A stretch of 64,000 nucleotides of DNA. Source: Pedobacter endophyticus. Its GTDB lineage: Bacteria > Bacteroidota > Bacteroidia > Sphingobacteriales > Sphingobacteriaceae. The DNA lies in the NCBI RefSeq assembly GCF_015679185.1, contig NZ_CP064939.1:2790001-2854000 (forward strand). Reading direction: 5' to 3'. Below, one piece after another: positions 8,698 through 16,733 of the stretch. Within the stretch, counting starts at the first letter, position 1. Each line of letters starts with the position of its first letter. The position numbers and the translations under genes are program-made. The notes under the pieces were generated by a model that saw only the letters and a program-made list of their open reading frames with translations, made no database searches and was not told the DNA's origin.

Positions 8698-9348
8698 TTG
8701 GGTAAAGATAAACTTAGGCGATTTGCAGAGATAGAAACCTTTGCAAATGTATATCAATTAGAAGAAGGACAAGCGCTAAAAGGAAACTGGGGCAAAACAC
8801 ATTTTAAAAACGATAATCCGGTGGTGCTGGAACTAGCCTGCGGAAAAGGCGAATACACGGTAAATCTGGCCACCTTATTTCCTGATAAAAACTTTATAGG
8901 CGTAGACTATAAAGGCAACAGGATTTGGAGGGGCGCAAAAACGGCCATTGAGGAAGGCATTGCAAATGTTGCTTTCTTAAGAATCCAGATTGAGAATTTG
9001 CTCGATTACTTTGGTAGCGGCGAAATTGATGAAATTTGGATTACATTTCCTGATCCGCAACCGCAAATAAGTCGCGAGAAAAAACGACTTACCTTCCCAG
9101 CATTTTTAAACCGTTATAAAACGGTGTTAAAACCGGACGGAAAGGTAAATCTTAAAACTGATAACGACCAGCTGTATGCTTATACCTGCGAAAAAATTGC
9201 CGAGCTGGGTTTAGTGGTACACAAAAATACCGATCATTTATACACGTCGGATTTGGTTGATGAAGTGCTTTCTATCAAAACCTATTACGAGAAAAAATAC
9301 TTGCTGCACGATAAAAACATCAATTACATCCAATTTTCATTTGAATAA
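8698..9348 (+). CDS. trmB: tRNA (guanine-N7-)-methyltransferase
   Basis: A protein of 216 residues starting at TTG; no ATG is available upstream in frame. The SAM-binding fold is seen in VVLELACGKGEYTVNLA (about residues 42-58) and NFIGVDYKGNRIWRGAK. The TrmB signature WITFPDPQPQISREKKRLT follows near residue 118; the usual form is FPDPWPK followed by basic residues. It methylates G46 in the tRNA variable loop. Three bases separate it from the alkyltransferase-like gene, so the two form an operon. The PQP in place of PWP is a mild variation. Confidence 0.92.
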   Translation: MGKDKLRRFAEIETFANVYQLEEGQALKGNWGKTHFKNDNPVVLELACGKGEYTVNLATLFPDKNFIGVDYKGNRIWRGAKTAIEEGIANVAFLRIQIENLLDYFGSGEIDEIWITFPDPQPQISREKKRLTFPAFLNRYKTVLKPDGKVNLKTDNDQLYAYTCEKIAELGLVVHKNTDHLYTSDLVDEVLSIKTYYEKKYLLHDKNINYIQFSFE

Positions 9349-9351
9349 ATA

Positions 9352-9681
9352 ATGGATGCGACTTTTTACGAACAGGTTTACGAAATTGCCCGGCTCATTC
9401 CTGCCGGCCGGGTAACTTCTTATGGCGCCATCGCCAAAAGCCTGGGCGCCGCAAAATCGTCGAGAATGGTTGGGCATGCCATGAGCTATGCCGGCACTGC
9501 TCATCCTCAAGTGCCTGCGCATCGGGTTGTAAACAGCAGCGGATTGCTTACCGGAAAGTTCCATTTTAACCCTCCAGAGTTAATGGAAGAACTGCTTTTA
9601 AAAGAAGGCGTACAGGTTAAGAACGACAAAATAGTCGATTTCAAAAAGGTATTCTGGAATCCGCTCGAAGAGATTGTTTAA
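9352..9681 (+). CDS. Alkyltransferase-like protein (ATL), MGMT family without catalytic cysteine
   Basis: A protein of 109 residues, the size of a lone O6-alkylguanine-DNA alkyltransferase C-terminal domain. The DNA-binding helix-turn-helix (GRVTSYGAIAKSLGAAKSSRMVG, residues 19-41) carries the base-flipping arginine. The active-site motif is PAHRVVNSSG with Ala56 where active MGMT has cysteine (PCHRV). ATL proteins cannot repair by alkyl transfer. They bind O6-alkylguanine and hand it to nucleotide excision repair. Alanine here is less usual than the tryptophan of E. coli YbaZ. It follows trmB by 3 bases and overlaps the convergent membrane-protein gene by 4. Confidence 0.88.
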   Translation: MDATFYEQVYEIARLIPAGRVTSYGAIAKSLGAAKSSRMVGHAMSYAGTAHPQVPAHRVVNSSGLLTGKFHFNPPELMEELLLKEGVQVKNDKIVDFKKVFWNPLEEIV

Positions 9682-10034
9682 ATAATCGGAAGCGCTTTTT
9701 TGTAATCTGTCAGTGTAAAAACGATCAGGATCAATAATCCTAAACAGGCAAAATACATTTCGTCGATTAGCTCTCCCTTAAAGTAGGTAAAGGCAAGAAC
9801 AATGAGAATGATGCTGATCAGGAACTCAACCAGGCCGTGAAATTTTAAATGGAGCACCTTAAAAATACCGCCACTGAAATCGGTAAAAATGGTAAGCAAA
9901 AAATGCGCTATGCCCAAAACATAGCATAACGTTGATGCGGTTTCGCTCAATGTAAATATGCGGGGCGATATCAGGATTAGCATGACCAGAAGAAAGTCGA
10001 TAATGGCGTGAATTTTTGGGGTAATAATTTTCAT
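9678..10034 (-). CDS. Four-helix membrane protein with internal repeat
   Basis: A protein of 118 residues with four hydrophobic segments. Two halves look alike: HAIIDFLLVMLILISP in the first and HGLVEFLISIILIVLA in the second. This suggests a duplicated two-helix unit, as in SPW-repeat membrane proteins. No catalytic residue is evident beyond the repeated His and Asp/Glu at the same helix positions. The function is unknown. It is divergent from the AhpD-like gene, with a 56-bp gap. Confidence 0.7.
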   Translation of the reverse strand: MKIITPKIHAIIDFLLVMLILISPRIFTLSETASTLCYVLGIAHFLLTIFTDFSGGIFKVLHLKFHGLVEFLISIILIVLAFTYFKGELIDEMYFACLGLLILIVFTLTDYKKALPII

Positions 10035-10090
10035 ATTGTGTCTTTAAGTTTTAAACAACTAAGTAAAAAAATTGATTTAATTAAATAAGA

Positions 10091-10444
10091 ATGGGAAATC
10101 TGGTAGAAGAATTCAATAACTATCGTGAGAAAATGAACGATAGAATTATGGAGACCGCTAACACAAATATAAAACGTTTTTTCGCATTAGACACTACTTC
10201 TTACGCGGAAGGTGCTCTTGATGTTAAAACAAAGGAAATGCTCGGGCTGGTTGCATCGATGGTTTTGCGTTGCGATGACTGCATTAAATACCACCTGGGT
10301 AAATGCCACGAAGCCGGCGTAAACACCGACGAAATGAATGAAATTTTTATGATTGCCAATCTAGTTGGGGGCAGCATCGTTATTCCACATTACCGAAGAG
10401 CCGTTGAGTATTGGGATGAGCTTTTGGCGAGTCCGAAGTCTTAA
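10091..10444 (+). CDS. Carboxymuconolactone decarboxylase / AhpD-like protein
   Basis: A protein of 117 residues, all-helical. It has the AhpD-type redox motif CDDC (Cys61, Cys64) followed by His68 (IKYHLGKC). This fits the AhpD-like branch, which handles peroxide or thiol-disulfide exchange, rather than true lactone decarboxylases. KTKEMLGLVASMVLRC is the usual helix before the motif. The last residues (SPKS) and the stop codon lie inside a 7-nt periodic repeat (from 10430). The native C-terminus may therefore have been replaced when the repeat arrived. Confidence 0.85.
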   Translation: MGNLVEEFNNYREKMNDRIMETANTNIKRFFALDTTSYAEGALDVKTKEMLGLVASMVLRCDDCIKYHLGKCHEAGVNTDEMNEIFMIANLVGGSIVIPHYRRAVEYWDELLASPKS

Positions 10445-10464
10445 GTCATAAGTCTGCAGTCACT
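10430..10464 (+). repeat. Heptamer array, forward arm (AGTCnnn x5), left of the S23 gene
   Basis: Five consecutive 7-nt units begin AGTC with no slip: AGTCCGA, AGTCTTA, then three more. The array contains the stop codon of the AhpD-like gene. It faces an oppositely oriented array at 10957-11033. Confidence 0.85.
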
Positions 10465-10567
10465 AGCCTATGTGCTAAAACTGAACATACGGCCAAAGGA
10501 ATAGCTTAAACTACACCTTGGCTTTGAATTTTCCCTGAAAAATGTTATATTAGGTTGAAACAGGAGC

Positions 10568-10942
10568 ATGGGAAAATTTAGAGACCTGATTGTATATAAA
10601 AAAGGTTTTTCATTATTGATGGAGATCTTTACCATAACAAGCGGCTTTCCTAAAAATGAACAATATAGTTTAGTTGACCAAATCAGAAGATGTTCTCGAA
10701 GTGTATGCGCCAACTTAGCCGAAGCTTATCGAAAGCGAAAATACCCAAATCATTTTGTAAGTAAACTTTCCGATTCAGACACTGAAAATGGCGAAACTCA
10801 AACATGGCTTGAATTTGCACTGGCATGTAAATATATCACCACAGATGAATTTAATATTCTTAACAACCAGGCAGAAGAAGTGGCGAAGTTGCTTGTTTAT
10901 ATGATGAAAAACCCTGAAAAATTTATAACCAAACTTTCTTAA
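10568..10942 (+). CDS. Four-helix-bundle protein, 23S rRNA intervening-sequence (S23) family
   Basis: A protein of 124 residues. FRDLIVYKKGFSLLMEIF opens the family's first helix, and SLVDQIRRCSRSVCANLAEA corresponds to the conserved QIRRAxxSIxxNIAEG segment. TWLEFALACKYITTDEF and LNNQAEEVAKLLVYMM complete the bundle. The family is best known from ORFs inside 23S rRNA intervening sequences and is related to the Avd accessory protein of diversity-generating retroelements. Its activity is unsettled. Here it lies outside any rRNA and is enclosed by inverted heptamer arrays (10430-10464 and 10957-11033). This suggests a small mobile or repetitive element of about 600 bp. Confidence 0.85.
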   Translation: MGKFRDLIVYKKGFSLLMEIFTITSGFPKNEQYSLVDQIRRCSRSVCANLAEAYRKRKYPNHFVSKLSDSDTENGETQTWLEFALACKYITTDEFNILNNQAEEVAKLLVYMMKNPEKFITKLS

Positions 10943-10951
10943 TACGCTTGC

Positions 10952-11584
10952 ATGACAACTCAAAACTCCGAACCTAAAACTCTAAACTCTCAACTCAGTA
11001 CTCCAAACTCTGAACTCATTACTCAAGACTCCAAAACCCGTTGCACCTGGGCTACTTCCGATCCGCTGTATATCAAATATCACGATGAAGAATGGGGTAA
11101 GCCTGTTTACGATGATAAAACCTTATTTGAATTTCTGATTCTCGAAGGCGCACAAGCCGGTTTGAGTTGGATTACCATCCTTCGGCGGCGAGATAGCTAC
11201 AGAAAAGCCTTTGCCGATTTTGATGTAAAAAAAGTAGCCGCTTTTGATGAAAAAGATGTCGAACGCCTGATGAACGACGCAGGTATCATTCGGAACAAGC
11301 TAAAAGTTAATGGTGCCATTACAAACGCCAAATTGTTTATCGAAATTCAAAAGGAGTTCGGGAGTTTCTCCAAATACATCTGGGGATTCATTCCAGACGG
11401 CAAACCTATCGAAAACAAGATAGAAAAAATGAGCGATGTGCCTCCCCGAACGGAATTATCAGATAAAATAAGCAAGGATATGAAAAAACGAGGATTCAAG
11501 TTTTTTGGCACCACCATTTGCTATGCACATATGCAGGCCACCGGAATGGTAAACGATCATTTGCTAACCTGCTGTGCCAGGTAA
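10952..11584 (+). CDS. tag: DNA-3-methyladenine glycosylase I with repeat-encoded N-terminus
   Basis: A frame of 210 residues. The enzyme proper starts near residue 30 with RCTWATSDPLYIKYHDEEWG, the usual beginning of Tag. The zinc ligands Cys31 and His44 and a C-terminal His/Cys pair (NDHLLTCC) are present. The catalytic glutamate is in LEGAQAGLSW, and DAGIIRNKLKVNGAI is the helix-hairpin-helix region. It excises 3-methyladenine from DNA. The first 29 residues are four heptapeptides (for example TQNSEPK and TPNSELI) translated from the 7-nt repeat. No ATG, GTG or TTG exists in frame between the repeat and the enzyme, so the repeat supplies the start. It overlaps the GNAT start by one base (TAATG). 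Confidence 0.9.
   Translation: MTTQNSEPKTLNSQLSTPNSELITQDSKTRCTWATSDPLYIKYHDEEWGKPVYDDKTLFEFLILEGAQAGLSWITILRRRDSYRKAFADFDVKKVAAFDEKDVERLMNDAGIIRNKLKVNGAITNAKLFIEIQKEFGSFSKYIWGFIPDGKPIENKIEKMSDVPPRTELSDKISKDMKKRGFKFFGTTICYAHMQATGMVNDHLLTCCAR
10957..11033 (-). repeat. Heptamer array, inverted arm (11 units), right of the S23 gene and inside the tag frame
   Basis: Eleven 7-nt units run with no slip, mostly AACTCnn (AACTCAA, AACTCCG and so on). This is the reverse complement of the GAGTT/AGTC type. The array lies fully inside the tag reading frame, where it codes for heptapeptide repeats. Confidence 0.9.
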
Positions 11585-12141
11585 TGGGCAGTTTTCCCAT
11601 TTTTGCAACAAATAGATTGATGCTAAGGAAAATAGAAGAAAATGATCTGGAAGATATTTATCGGGGTCTTTCAAATCCCGAAGTGATTAAATATTATGGA
11701 ATACATTACGATAGCTTACCTGAAACCTTAAAACAATTACAATGGTTTAAAGCGCTTGAAGAAAATAAAACCGGAATTTGGTGGGCAATTTGTGATAAAA
11801 ATGATGGCCATTTTATTGGAGCAATTGGATTTAACAACTTAAGTAATCAACATAAAAAAATCGAAATTGGATTTTGGTTGCTGCCAAAGTTTTGGGGCAA
11901 GGGGCTAATTCACGAGGCAGCTGAAGTGATTTGTAATTATGCGTTCGATGATTTAGGGATTAACAGGATAGAGGCCTTTGTGGAGTCTGAGAACAATAAC
12001 TCCAAAAAAGCGCTAGCAAAGCTATTATTTGAATACGAAGGAACGATGAAGAGCTGCGAAATAAAAAACGGAAAATTCATCAGTTTAGCTATTTATGCCA
12101 AACTAAACCACCGTACTTCTGTTTCCCGTAAAACAACATAA
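11584..12141 (+). CDS. GNAT N-acetyltransferase (RimJ/RimL type)
   Basis: The ATG at 11584 is chosen. It overlaps the tag stop and directly precedes IFATNRLMLRKIEENDLEDI, the standard opening of RimJ/RimL-type acetyltransferases. A longer frame from 11518 only translates the end of tag out of frame. The product has 185 residues. The acetyl-CoA-binding segment is EIGFWLLPKFWGKGLIHEA (Q/RxxGxG/A region), and NRIEAFVESENNNSKKALAKL is the C-terminal signature. The target amine, protein or small molecule, cannot be told. It is translationally coupled to tag. Confidence 0.85.
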   Translation: MGSFPIFATNRLMLRKIEENDLEDIYRGLSNPEVIKYYGIHYDSLPETLKQLQWFKALEENKTGIWWAICDKNDGHFIGAIGFNNLSNQHKKIEIGFWLLPKFWGKGLIHEAAEVICNYAFDDLGINRIEAFVESENNNSKKALAKLLFEYEGTMKSCEIKNGKFISLAIYAKLNHRTSVSRKTT

Positions 12142-12231
12142 TTTCTTGTAAGGCATTTTTAATTCTAATCTATACTTTTCCCACAGCTAAGGCAGTGTAG
12201 ATTTAAGGAATGTATTTTAAGGCGCCTTATC

Positions 12232-12263
12232 TCCCGACTTTCGGACCTCTGACTTTCGGACTT
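12232..12263 (-). repeat. Heptamer-type repeat (GACT orientation)
   Basis: Four GACT/GACC cores are spaced 8, 7 and 8 bases apart (CGACTTTCGGACCTCTGACT then another). They lie between the GNAT stop and the stop of the minus-strand hypothetical gene. This is a less regular copy of the 7-nt family with no facing partner. Confidence 0.65.
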
Positions 12264-12270
12264 ATTAATC

Positions 12271-12951
12271 TTAAAACCCTGCTCCATTGTATTCCTTAAC
12301 CCACTCAACTACATCTTTGCTATTAAACTCGCTACTGCCTTCAATTTTTGCTTTTACGATAGGCTTATCGCCCAATTTTTGGGTTAAAATCGACTTAACA
12401 ACGGCCTTTTTATCTTCGTCGGTTATTGCTTTCATCGGAACCTCTTGTAGCGGACCAGCGCCCGGCTTTTCAATAAAATAGCGAATTGCAGGTGCGCCAA
12501 CGGGCCGTTCAGGTTCAGCACTTCTTCCGCTGCCAATGCTTATTCCACCGCCCATTCCCATGCCGCCGAAGCCGCCCGTTCCGGTGCCAATACCAACAGA
12601 AGGGCGAAACCTTACCTTTTTTTCTTTAACCGGAGGAACCAGCGTCCCGCCACCGAACGAATAAAGATTAACGGCACCCATTTCAATCACCTTAACAAAG
12701 CGGTACTCGAAATTTTTACCATTCGCAAAACCCTTACTTACGAAGCTATTGCCATTCCAAAAGAAATTCTTTACATCCTTTGCAGGTAAAATCACATCCT
12801 TTTCGTCATTTTCACTAATAAAAACCGAGAAATAATCAGTGCCCTTAATCGTTCCACGAATTACATCATCATTGTTTTTAATAACGAAATCTTGTGCAAA
12901 CAAATCGCCTACCGTGCCAAAGAATAAAAAAAGAAAGAATAGAAACCTCAT
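12271..12951 (-). CDS. Secreted hypothetical protein with glycine-rich insert
   Basis: The start is placed at the third in-frame ATG (MRFLFFLFLFFGTVGDLFAQ), which gives a clean signal peptide; longer starts at 12969 or 12963 only add MQMRFT. The mature protein begins QDFVIKNNDDVIRGTIKG, and that first domain looks like an all-beta module. A glycine-rich stretch near residues 120-145 (GTGTGGFGGMGMGGG) separates it from a charged C-terminal helical part. I do not recognise a family. It is probably periplasmic or envelope-associated, and is followed upstream by another secreted protein gene 29 bp away. Confidence 0.6.
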   Translation of the reverse strand: MRFLFFLFLFFGTVGDLFAQDFVIKNNDDVIRGTIKGTDYFSVFISENDEKDVILPAKDVKNFFWNGNSFVSKGFANGKNFEYRFVKVIEMGAVNLYSFGGGTLVPPVKEKKVRFRPSVGIGTGTGGFGGMGMGGGISIGSGRSAEPERPVGAPAIRYFIEKPGAGPLQEVPMKAITDEDKKAVVKSILTQKLGDKPIVKAKIEGSSEFNSKDVVEWVKEYNGAGF

Positions 12952-12997
12952 AGTAAATCGCATTTGCACAAATAACGGAACTAAATCTTAAATCTTA

Positions 12998-13768
12998 TCA
13001 GTTCAGGTTAATTTTGATGTTTCCAGCCTCTACATCGGGGTGAGCTTTTTCGAAAGCAACAAAACTTTCCTTCATCTTTTTAAGGGCATAAGCCTTCGGT
13101 TGGGCGATGCCTTTTCCCAAAGCATAAAACTTATTGATGATATAAACGCCGAATAAATAATTTTTAAGCTTTGCATCGGCCTGCGTGTCAGTCATCAATT
13201 TCGTCAAATTTTCGCGATCTAAAAACCCCGCGACGCCAACGTTCGCAGCAAGATAGCCCGTAACAGCAGCGATATTATCTTTCTGTTCGGTATAAGCATC
13301 GCCCGACGAATTAATCACTTCAATTTTTTTAAGAAATGGGGCAATTTCCTTTGCCACTATTTCCTTGTTTACCGCAATTAAGCCCTTTGGTACATAGTAA
13401 ACAGAATCTGACTTGTATGGATCTACAACCAAAGTAATCACTTCTTTTGTTGCCGGGTTTTCGAGCGTATAAAGATCTACCATTCCTGTTTTGCCCATTT
13501 TACTCCCCCGTTTCGAAAAATCGATCACCGTACCGTCGGGCCATCGAAAAGAGTTCCTCAGCTTCGCCATTCTATTTTGCCTCGCATTTCGATCGGCTAT
13601 ATTTATAAACGCACCACTACTTAACGGTTGATTTGTCGATTCTCCATAACCATCTTTATAGCCCTGCAGATTTTCGAAGCTAATCAGGTGCACTAAGGTG
13701 TCCGAAGGAAGCTGAGCCTTTGCAAAACCCAGCACCAAGCATAAAATAATTGTAGAAATTGTTTTCAT
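12998..13768 (-). CDS. Secreted hypothetical protein
   Basis: A protein of 256 residues with a signal peptide (MKTISTIILCLVLGFAKAQ). The mature part has no cysteine and no recognised motif. The C-terminal half is helical (KLKNYLFGVYIINKFYALGKG, YALKKMKESFVAFEKAHPDV). A middle section reads WPDGTVIDFSKRGSKMGKTGMVDLYTL. It probably forms an operon with the secreted protein gene at 12271. The function is unknown and the family was not recognised. Confidence 0.6.
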   Translation of the reverse strand: MKTISTIILCLVLGFAKAQLPSDTLVHLISFENLQGYKDGYGESTNQPLSSGAFINIADRNARQNRMAKLRNSFRWPDGTVIDFSKRGSKMGKTGMVDLYTLENPATKEVITLVVDPYKSDSVYYVPKGLIAVNKEIVAKEIAPFLKKIEVINSSGDAYTEQKDNIAAVTGYLAANVGVAGFLDRENLTKLMTDTQADAKLKNYLFGVYIINKFYALGKGIAQPKAYALKKMKESFVAFEKAHPDVEAGNIKINLN

Positions 13769-13855
13769 ATAACGTTTTGATTAGATGATGTTGAAAATAC
13801 AAGAATTCAATAAATAAAATGTTTTTTTGTTGAAAAAGCATTTTAACGATATGGC

Positions 13856-13864
13856 TAACTTTGG
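13856..13864 (+). promoter_or_regulatory. Minus-7 box for polA
   Basis: TAACTTTGG fits TAnnTTTG, about 58 bases before the polA ATG. A TTG lies 23 bases further upstream, which is a long spacer, so the match is partial. Confidence 0.4.
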
Positions 13865-13922
13865 TTACTTTTATCATCTGGTAATCTAATTATCGGTGTA
13901 ATCATTAAATCTGTGTAATCAC

Positions 13923-16733
13923 ATGAATAATAAAAAACTCTTTCTTTTAGATGGAATGGCGCTGATGTACAGGGCGCACTTTGCATTGAGCAAAAACCCT
14001 CGTTTAACTTCGACAGGAATCAATACATCGGCAGTAATGGGATTTACCAATACTTTGTTGGATGTAATTAAGAAAGAAAACCCAACACATATTGCCGTAG
14101 TTTTCGATACCGAGGCACCAACAGAAAGGCATACCACTTTTGAGGCCTATAAAGCGCACCGCCAGGCCATGCCCGAAGATTTGGCCGCGGCAATGCCCTA
14201 TGTAATTAAACTGATAACAGGTTTCAATATCCCCGTCATCACCTCCGATGGTTACGAAGCCGACGATATTATTGGTACACTTGCAAAAAAAGCTGAAGCA
14301 AGGGGCTTTCAGGTGTTTTGTATGACACCCGATAAGGATTTTGCCCAACTGGTTTCTGAAAATATTTTTATTTACAAACCTGCCCGTATGGGTAATGGCA
14401 TGGAAATTTTAGGTGTAAAAGAAGTGTTGGCGAAGTGGGAAATTGAACATGTACACCAGGTGATTGACATTTTGGGCCTTTGGGGCGATGCTGTTGATAA
14501 CATTCCTGGAATTCCGGGAATTGGCGAAAAAACAGCCAAAGCCCTGATTAAGCAGTACGGTTCGATGGAAAATATTATCGCAAACTCGCACGAGCTTAAG
14601 GGAAAACAACGCGAAAACGTAGAAAATTTCGCCGAGCAGGGCTTAGTCTCCAAAAAGCTGGCCACCATACTGCTCGATGTGCCGGTTGAATTAGACGAAG
14701 CGACTTTAGAACTTTGCGATCCGAGTCGCGATTTGTTAGAGCCTCTATTTACTGAGCTCGAGTTCAGAACACTGGGTCGCAGGGTGTTTGGCGATGAGTT
14801 TTCGGTTACCACGGCCCGCTTTCAGGAAGGAACACAAACCGACCTGTTCGGAAACCAATCTGGCGAGGCCATTCAATATACCGATACCCTCGAAGAAGAG
14901 GTTGCTGAACCACTTCCAGCAAAAAACATAGAAAATACCGAACACGATTACCAACTTGTAGATACTGCAGAAAAACGTGCCGATTTAATTAAATTGCTGT
15001 TGGCCGAACCAACGGTATCTTTCGACACCGAAACAACGGGAACCGATGCCAACACGGCTGAATTGGTAGGACTGTCATTTTCGATAAAACCGGGAACGGG
15101 TTATTATATCCCCGTTTCGGCAGTTAGGGCCGAGGCACAGGCCGTTGTTGATGAGTTTAGAGTGATACTTGAAAACGAACAGATTATAAAGATTGGCCAA
15201 AACACCAAATACGATATTCTGGTGCTGAAATGGTACGGTGTTGAAGTAAAAGGCAAACTATTTGATACGATGCTGGCCCATTACCTCATCGATCCTGATA
15301 CCCGCCACGGCATGGATGTATTATCTGAAAATTATTTAGGCTATACGCCCATTTCCATCACCAAACTTATTGGCGCAAAAGGCAAAAACCAGGGAACCAT
15401 GCGTGATGTTCCGGTAGAACAAGTGGTAGATTATGCCGCCGAAGATGCAGATGTGACCTTGCAGCTGGCCAATATTTTTGAGCCTAAGTTGAAAGAACTC
15501 AACGCCACCAAACTGGCCGAAGAAATAGAAAACCCTTTGGTGTACGTGTTGGCCGATATTGAAAAAGAAGGCGTGCGCATAGATATGGATACGCTGAGGG
15601 CTTATTCTGCCGAACTGGAAGTTGAGATTAAAAAATCAGAGCAAAGCGTTTACGATAAAGCCGGGGTTACGTTTAATTTAGCTTCGCCGAAACAGTTGGG
15701 TGAGGTTTTGTTTGATAAGCTCCAGCTCGACCCAAAAGCCAAAAAAACAAAAACGGGGCAATACCAAACCGGCGAAGACATATTAACCGCATTAGCCAGC
15801 AAGAGCGATATTGTGCAGGATATTCTCGATTTCCGCCAGATGCAGAAACTGAAATCGACTTATGTTGATGCATTGCCGCTGATGGTAAACCCCAAAACCG
15901 GACGTGTACATACTTCGTACAATCAGGCGGTGGCTGCAACCGGCAGATTGAGCTCTAACAATCCCAATTTGCAGAATATTCCAATTCGTACCGAACGGGG
16001 AAGAGAAGTGCGTAAAGCCTTTATTGCCAGAGATGAAAACCACATTTTGTTATCTGCCGATTATTCGCAAATTGAATTGCGCATTATCGCCGAGATCAGC
16101 AAAGAAGAAAACATGCTCGATGCATTTAGCAAGGGTATCGATATCCACACGGCAACCGCAGCAAAAGTGTACGGAGTGAGTATTGAAGAGGTTGATAGCA
16201 CCCAACGCAGAAATGCCAAAGCGGTAAATTTTGGGATTATTTACGGGCAGTCGGCGTTCGGCCTGTCGCAGAATCTGGGCATCCCACGCAAGGAAGCGGC
16301 AGAAATCATCGAACAATATTTTGCCCAATATCCCGGCATAAAACGGTACATGAGCGATACCATGAACTTTGCCCGCGAAAACGGCTTTGTAGAAACAATA
16401 ATGGGCAGAAGACGCTACCTAAGAGACATTAATTCGGCCAACCAAACTGTACGTGGTTTCGCCGAACGAAACGCCATAAATGCACCAATTCAGGGTTCTG
16501 CTGCCGACATGATCAAGATTGCAATGATTAACATTCATAAAGAAATGAAAGCACAAAAGCTGCAATCGACCATGACCATGCAAGTACATGATGAGTTGGT
16601 TTTCGACGTGCTCAAAACAGAAAAGGACGTTATGAAAGCAATTATAGAAGATAAAATGGCCAATGCCATTAAGCTTACCGTCCCCATTGTTGTCGAAATT
16701 GGCGAAGGCGATAACTGGTTGGCAGCACATTAA
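13923..16733 (+). CDS. polA: DNA polymerase I
   Basis: A protein of 936 residues, full length for the family. Residues 1-290 are the 5'-3' exonuclease (KLFLLDGMALMYRAHFA, DGYEADDIIGTLA, GLWGDAVDNIPGIPGIGEKTA). Residues about 350-530 are the 3'-5' proofreading domain; FDTETTG near residue 366 retains the catalytic Asp and Glu, so proofreading should be active. The polymerase domain has motif A DYSQIELRI (about 713), the O helix RRNAKAVNFGIIYG (about 760), and motif C VHDELVFD (about 888). It works in Okazaki fragment maturation and repair. It is a single-gene unit followed by repeat DNA. Confidence 0.97.
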   Translation: MNNKKLFLLDGMALMYRAHFALSKNPRLTSTGINTSAVMGFTNTLLDVIKKENPTHIAVVFDTEAPTERHTTFEAYKAHRQAMPEDLAAAMPYVIKLITGFNIPVITSDGYEADDIIGTLAKKAEARGFQVFCMTPDKDFAQLVSENIFIYKPARMGNGMEILGVKEVLAKWEIEHVHQVIDILGLWGDAVDNIPGIPGIGEKTAKALIKQYGSMENIIANSHELKGKQRENVENFAEQGLVSKKLATILLDVPVELDEATLELCDPSRDLLEPLFTELEFRTLGRRVFGDEFSVTTARFQEGTQTDLFGNQSGEAIQYTDTLEEEVAEPLPAKNIENTEHDYQLVDTAEKRADLIKLLLAEPTVSFDTETTGTDANTAELVGLSFSIKPGTGYYIPVSAVRAEAQAVVDEFRVILENEQIIKIGQNTKYDILVLKWYGVEVKGKLFDTMLAHYLIDPDTRHGMDVLSENYLGYTPISITKLIGAKGKNQGTMRDVPVEQVVDYAAEDADVTLQLANIFEPKLKELNATKLAEEIENPLVYVLADIEKEGVRIDMDTLRAYSAELEVEIKKSEQSVYDKAGVTFNLASPKQLGEVLFDKLQLDPKAKKTKTGQYQTGEDILTALASKSDIVQDILDFRQMQKLKSTYVDALPLMVNPKTGRVHTSYNQAVAATGRLSSNNPNLQNIPIRTERGREVRKAFIARDENHILLSADYSQIELRIIAEISKEENMLDAFSKGIDIHTATAAKVYGVSIEEVDSTQRRNAKAVNFGIIYGQSAFGLSQNLGIPRKEAAEIIEQYFAQYPGIKRYMSDTMNFARENGFVETIMGRRRYLRDINSANQTVRGFAERNAINAPIQGSAADMIKIAMINIHKEMKAQKLQSTMTMQVHDELVFDVLKTEKDVMKAIIEDKMANAIKLTVPIVVEIGEGDNWLAAH

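Noticed and set aside
11518..11583. N-terminal extension of the GNAT gene
   Set aside because: These codons overlap tag in another frame. The family start fits the ATG at 11584, which overlaps the tag stop.
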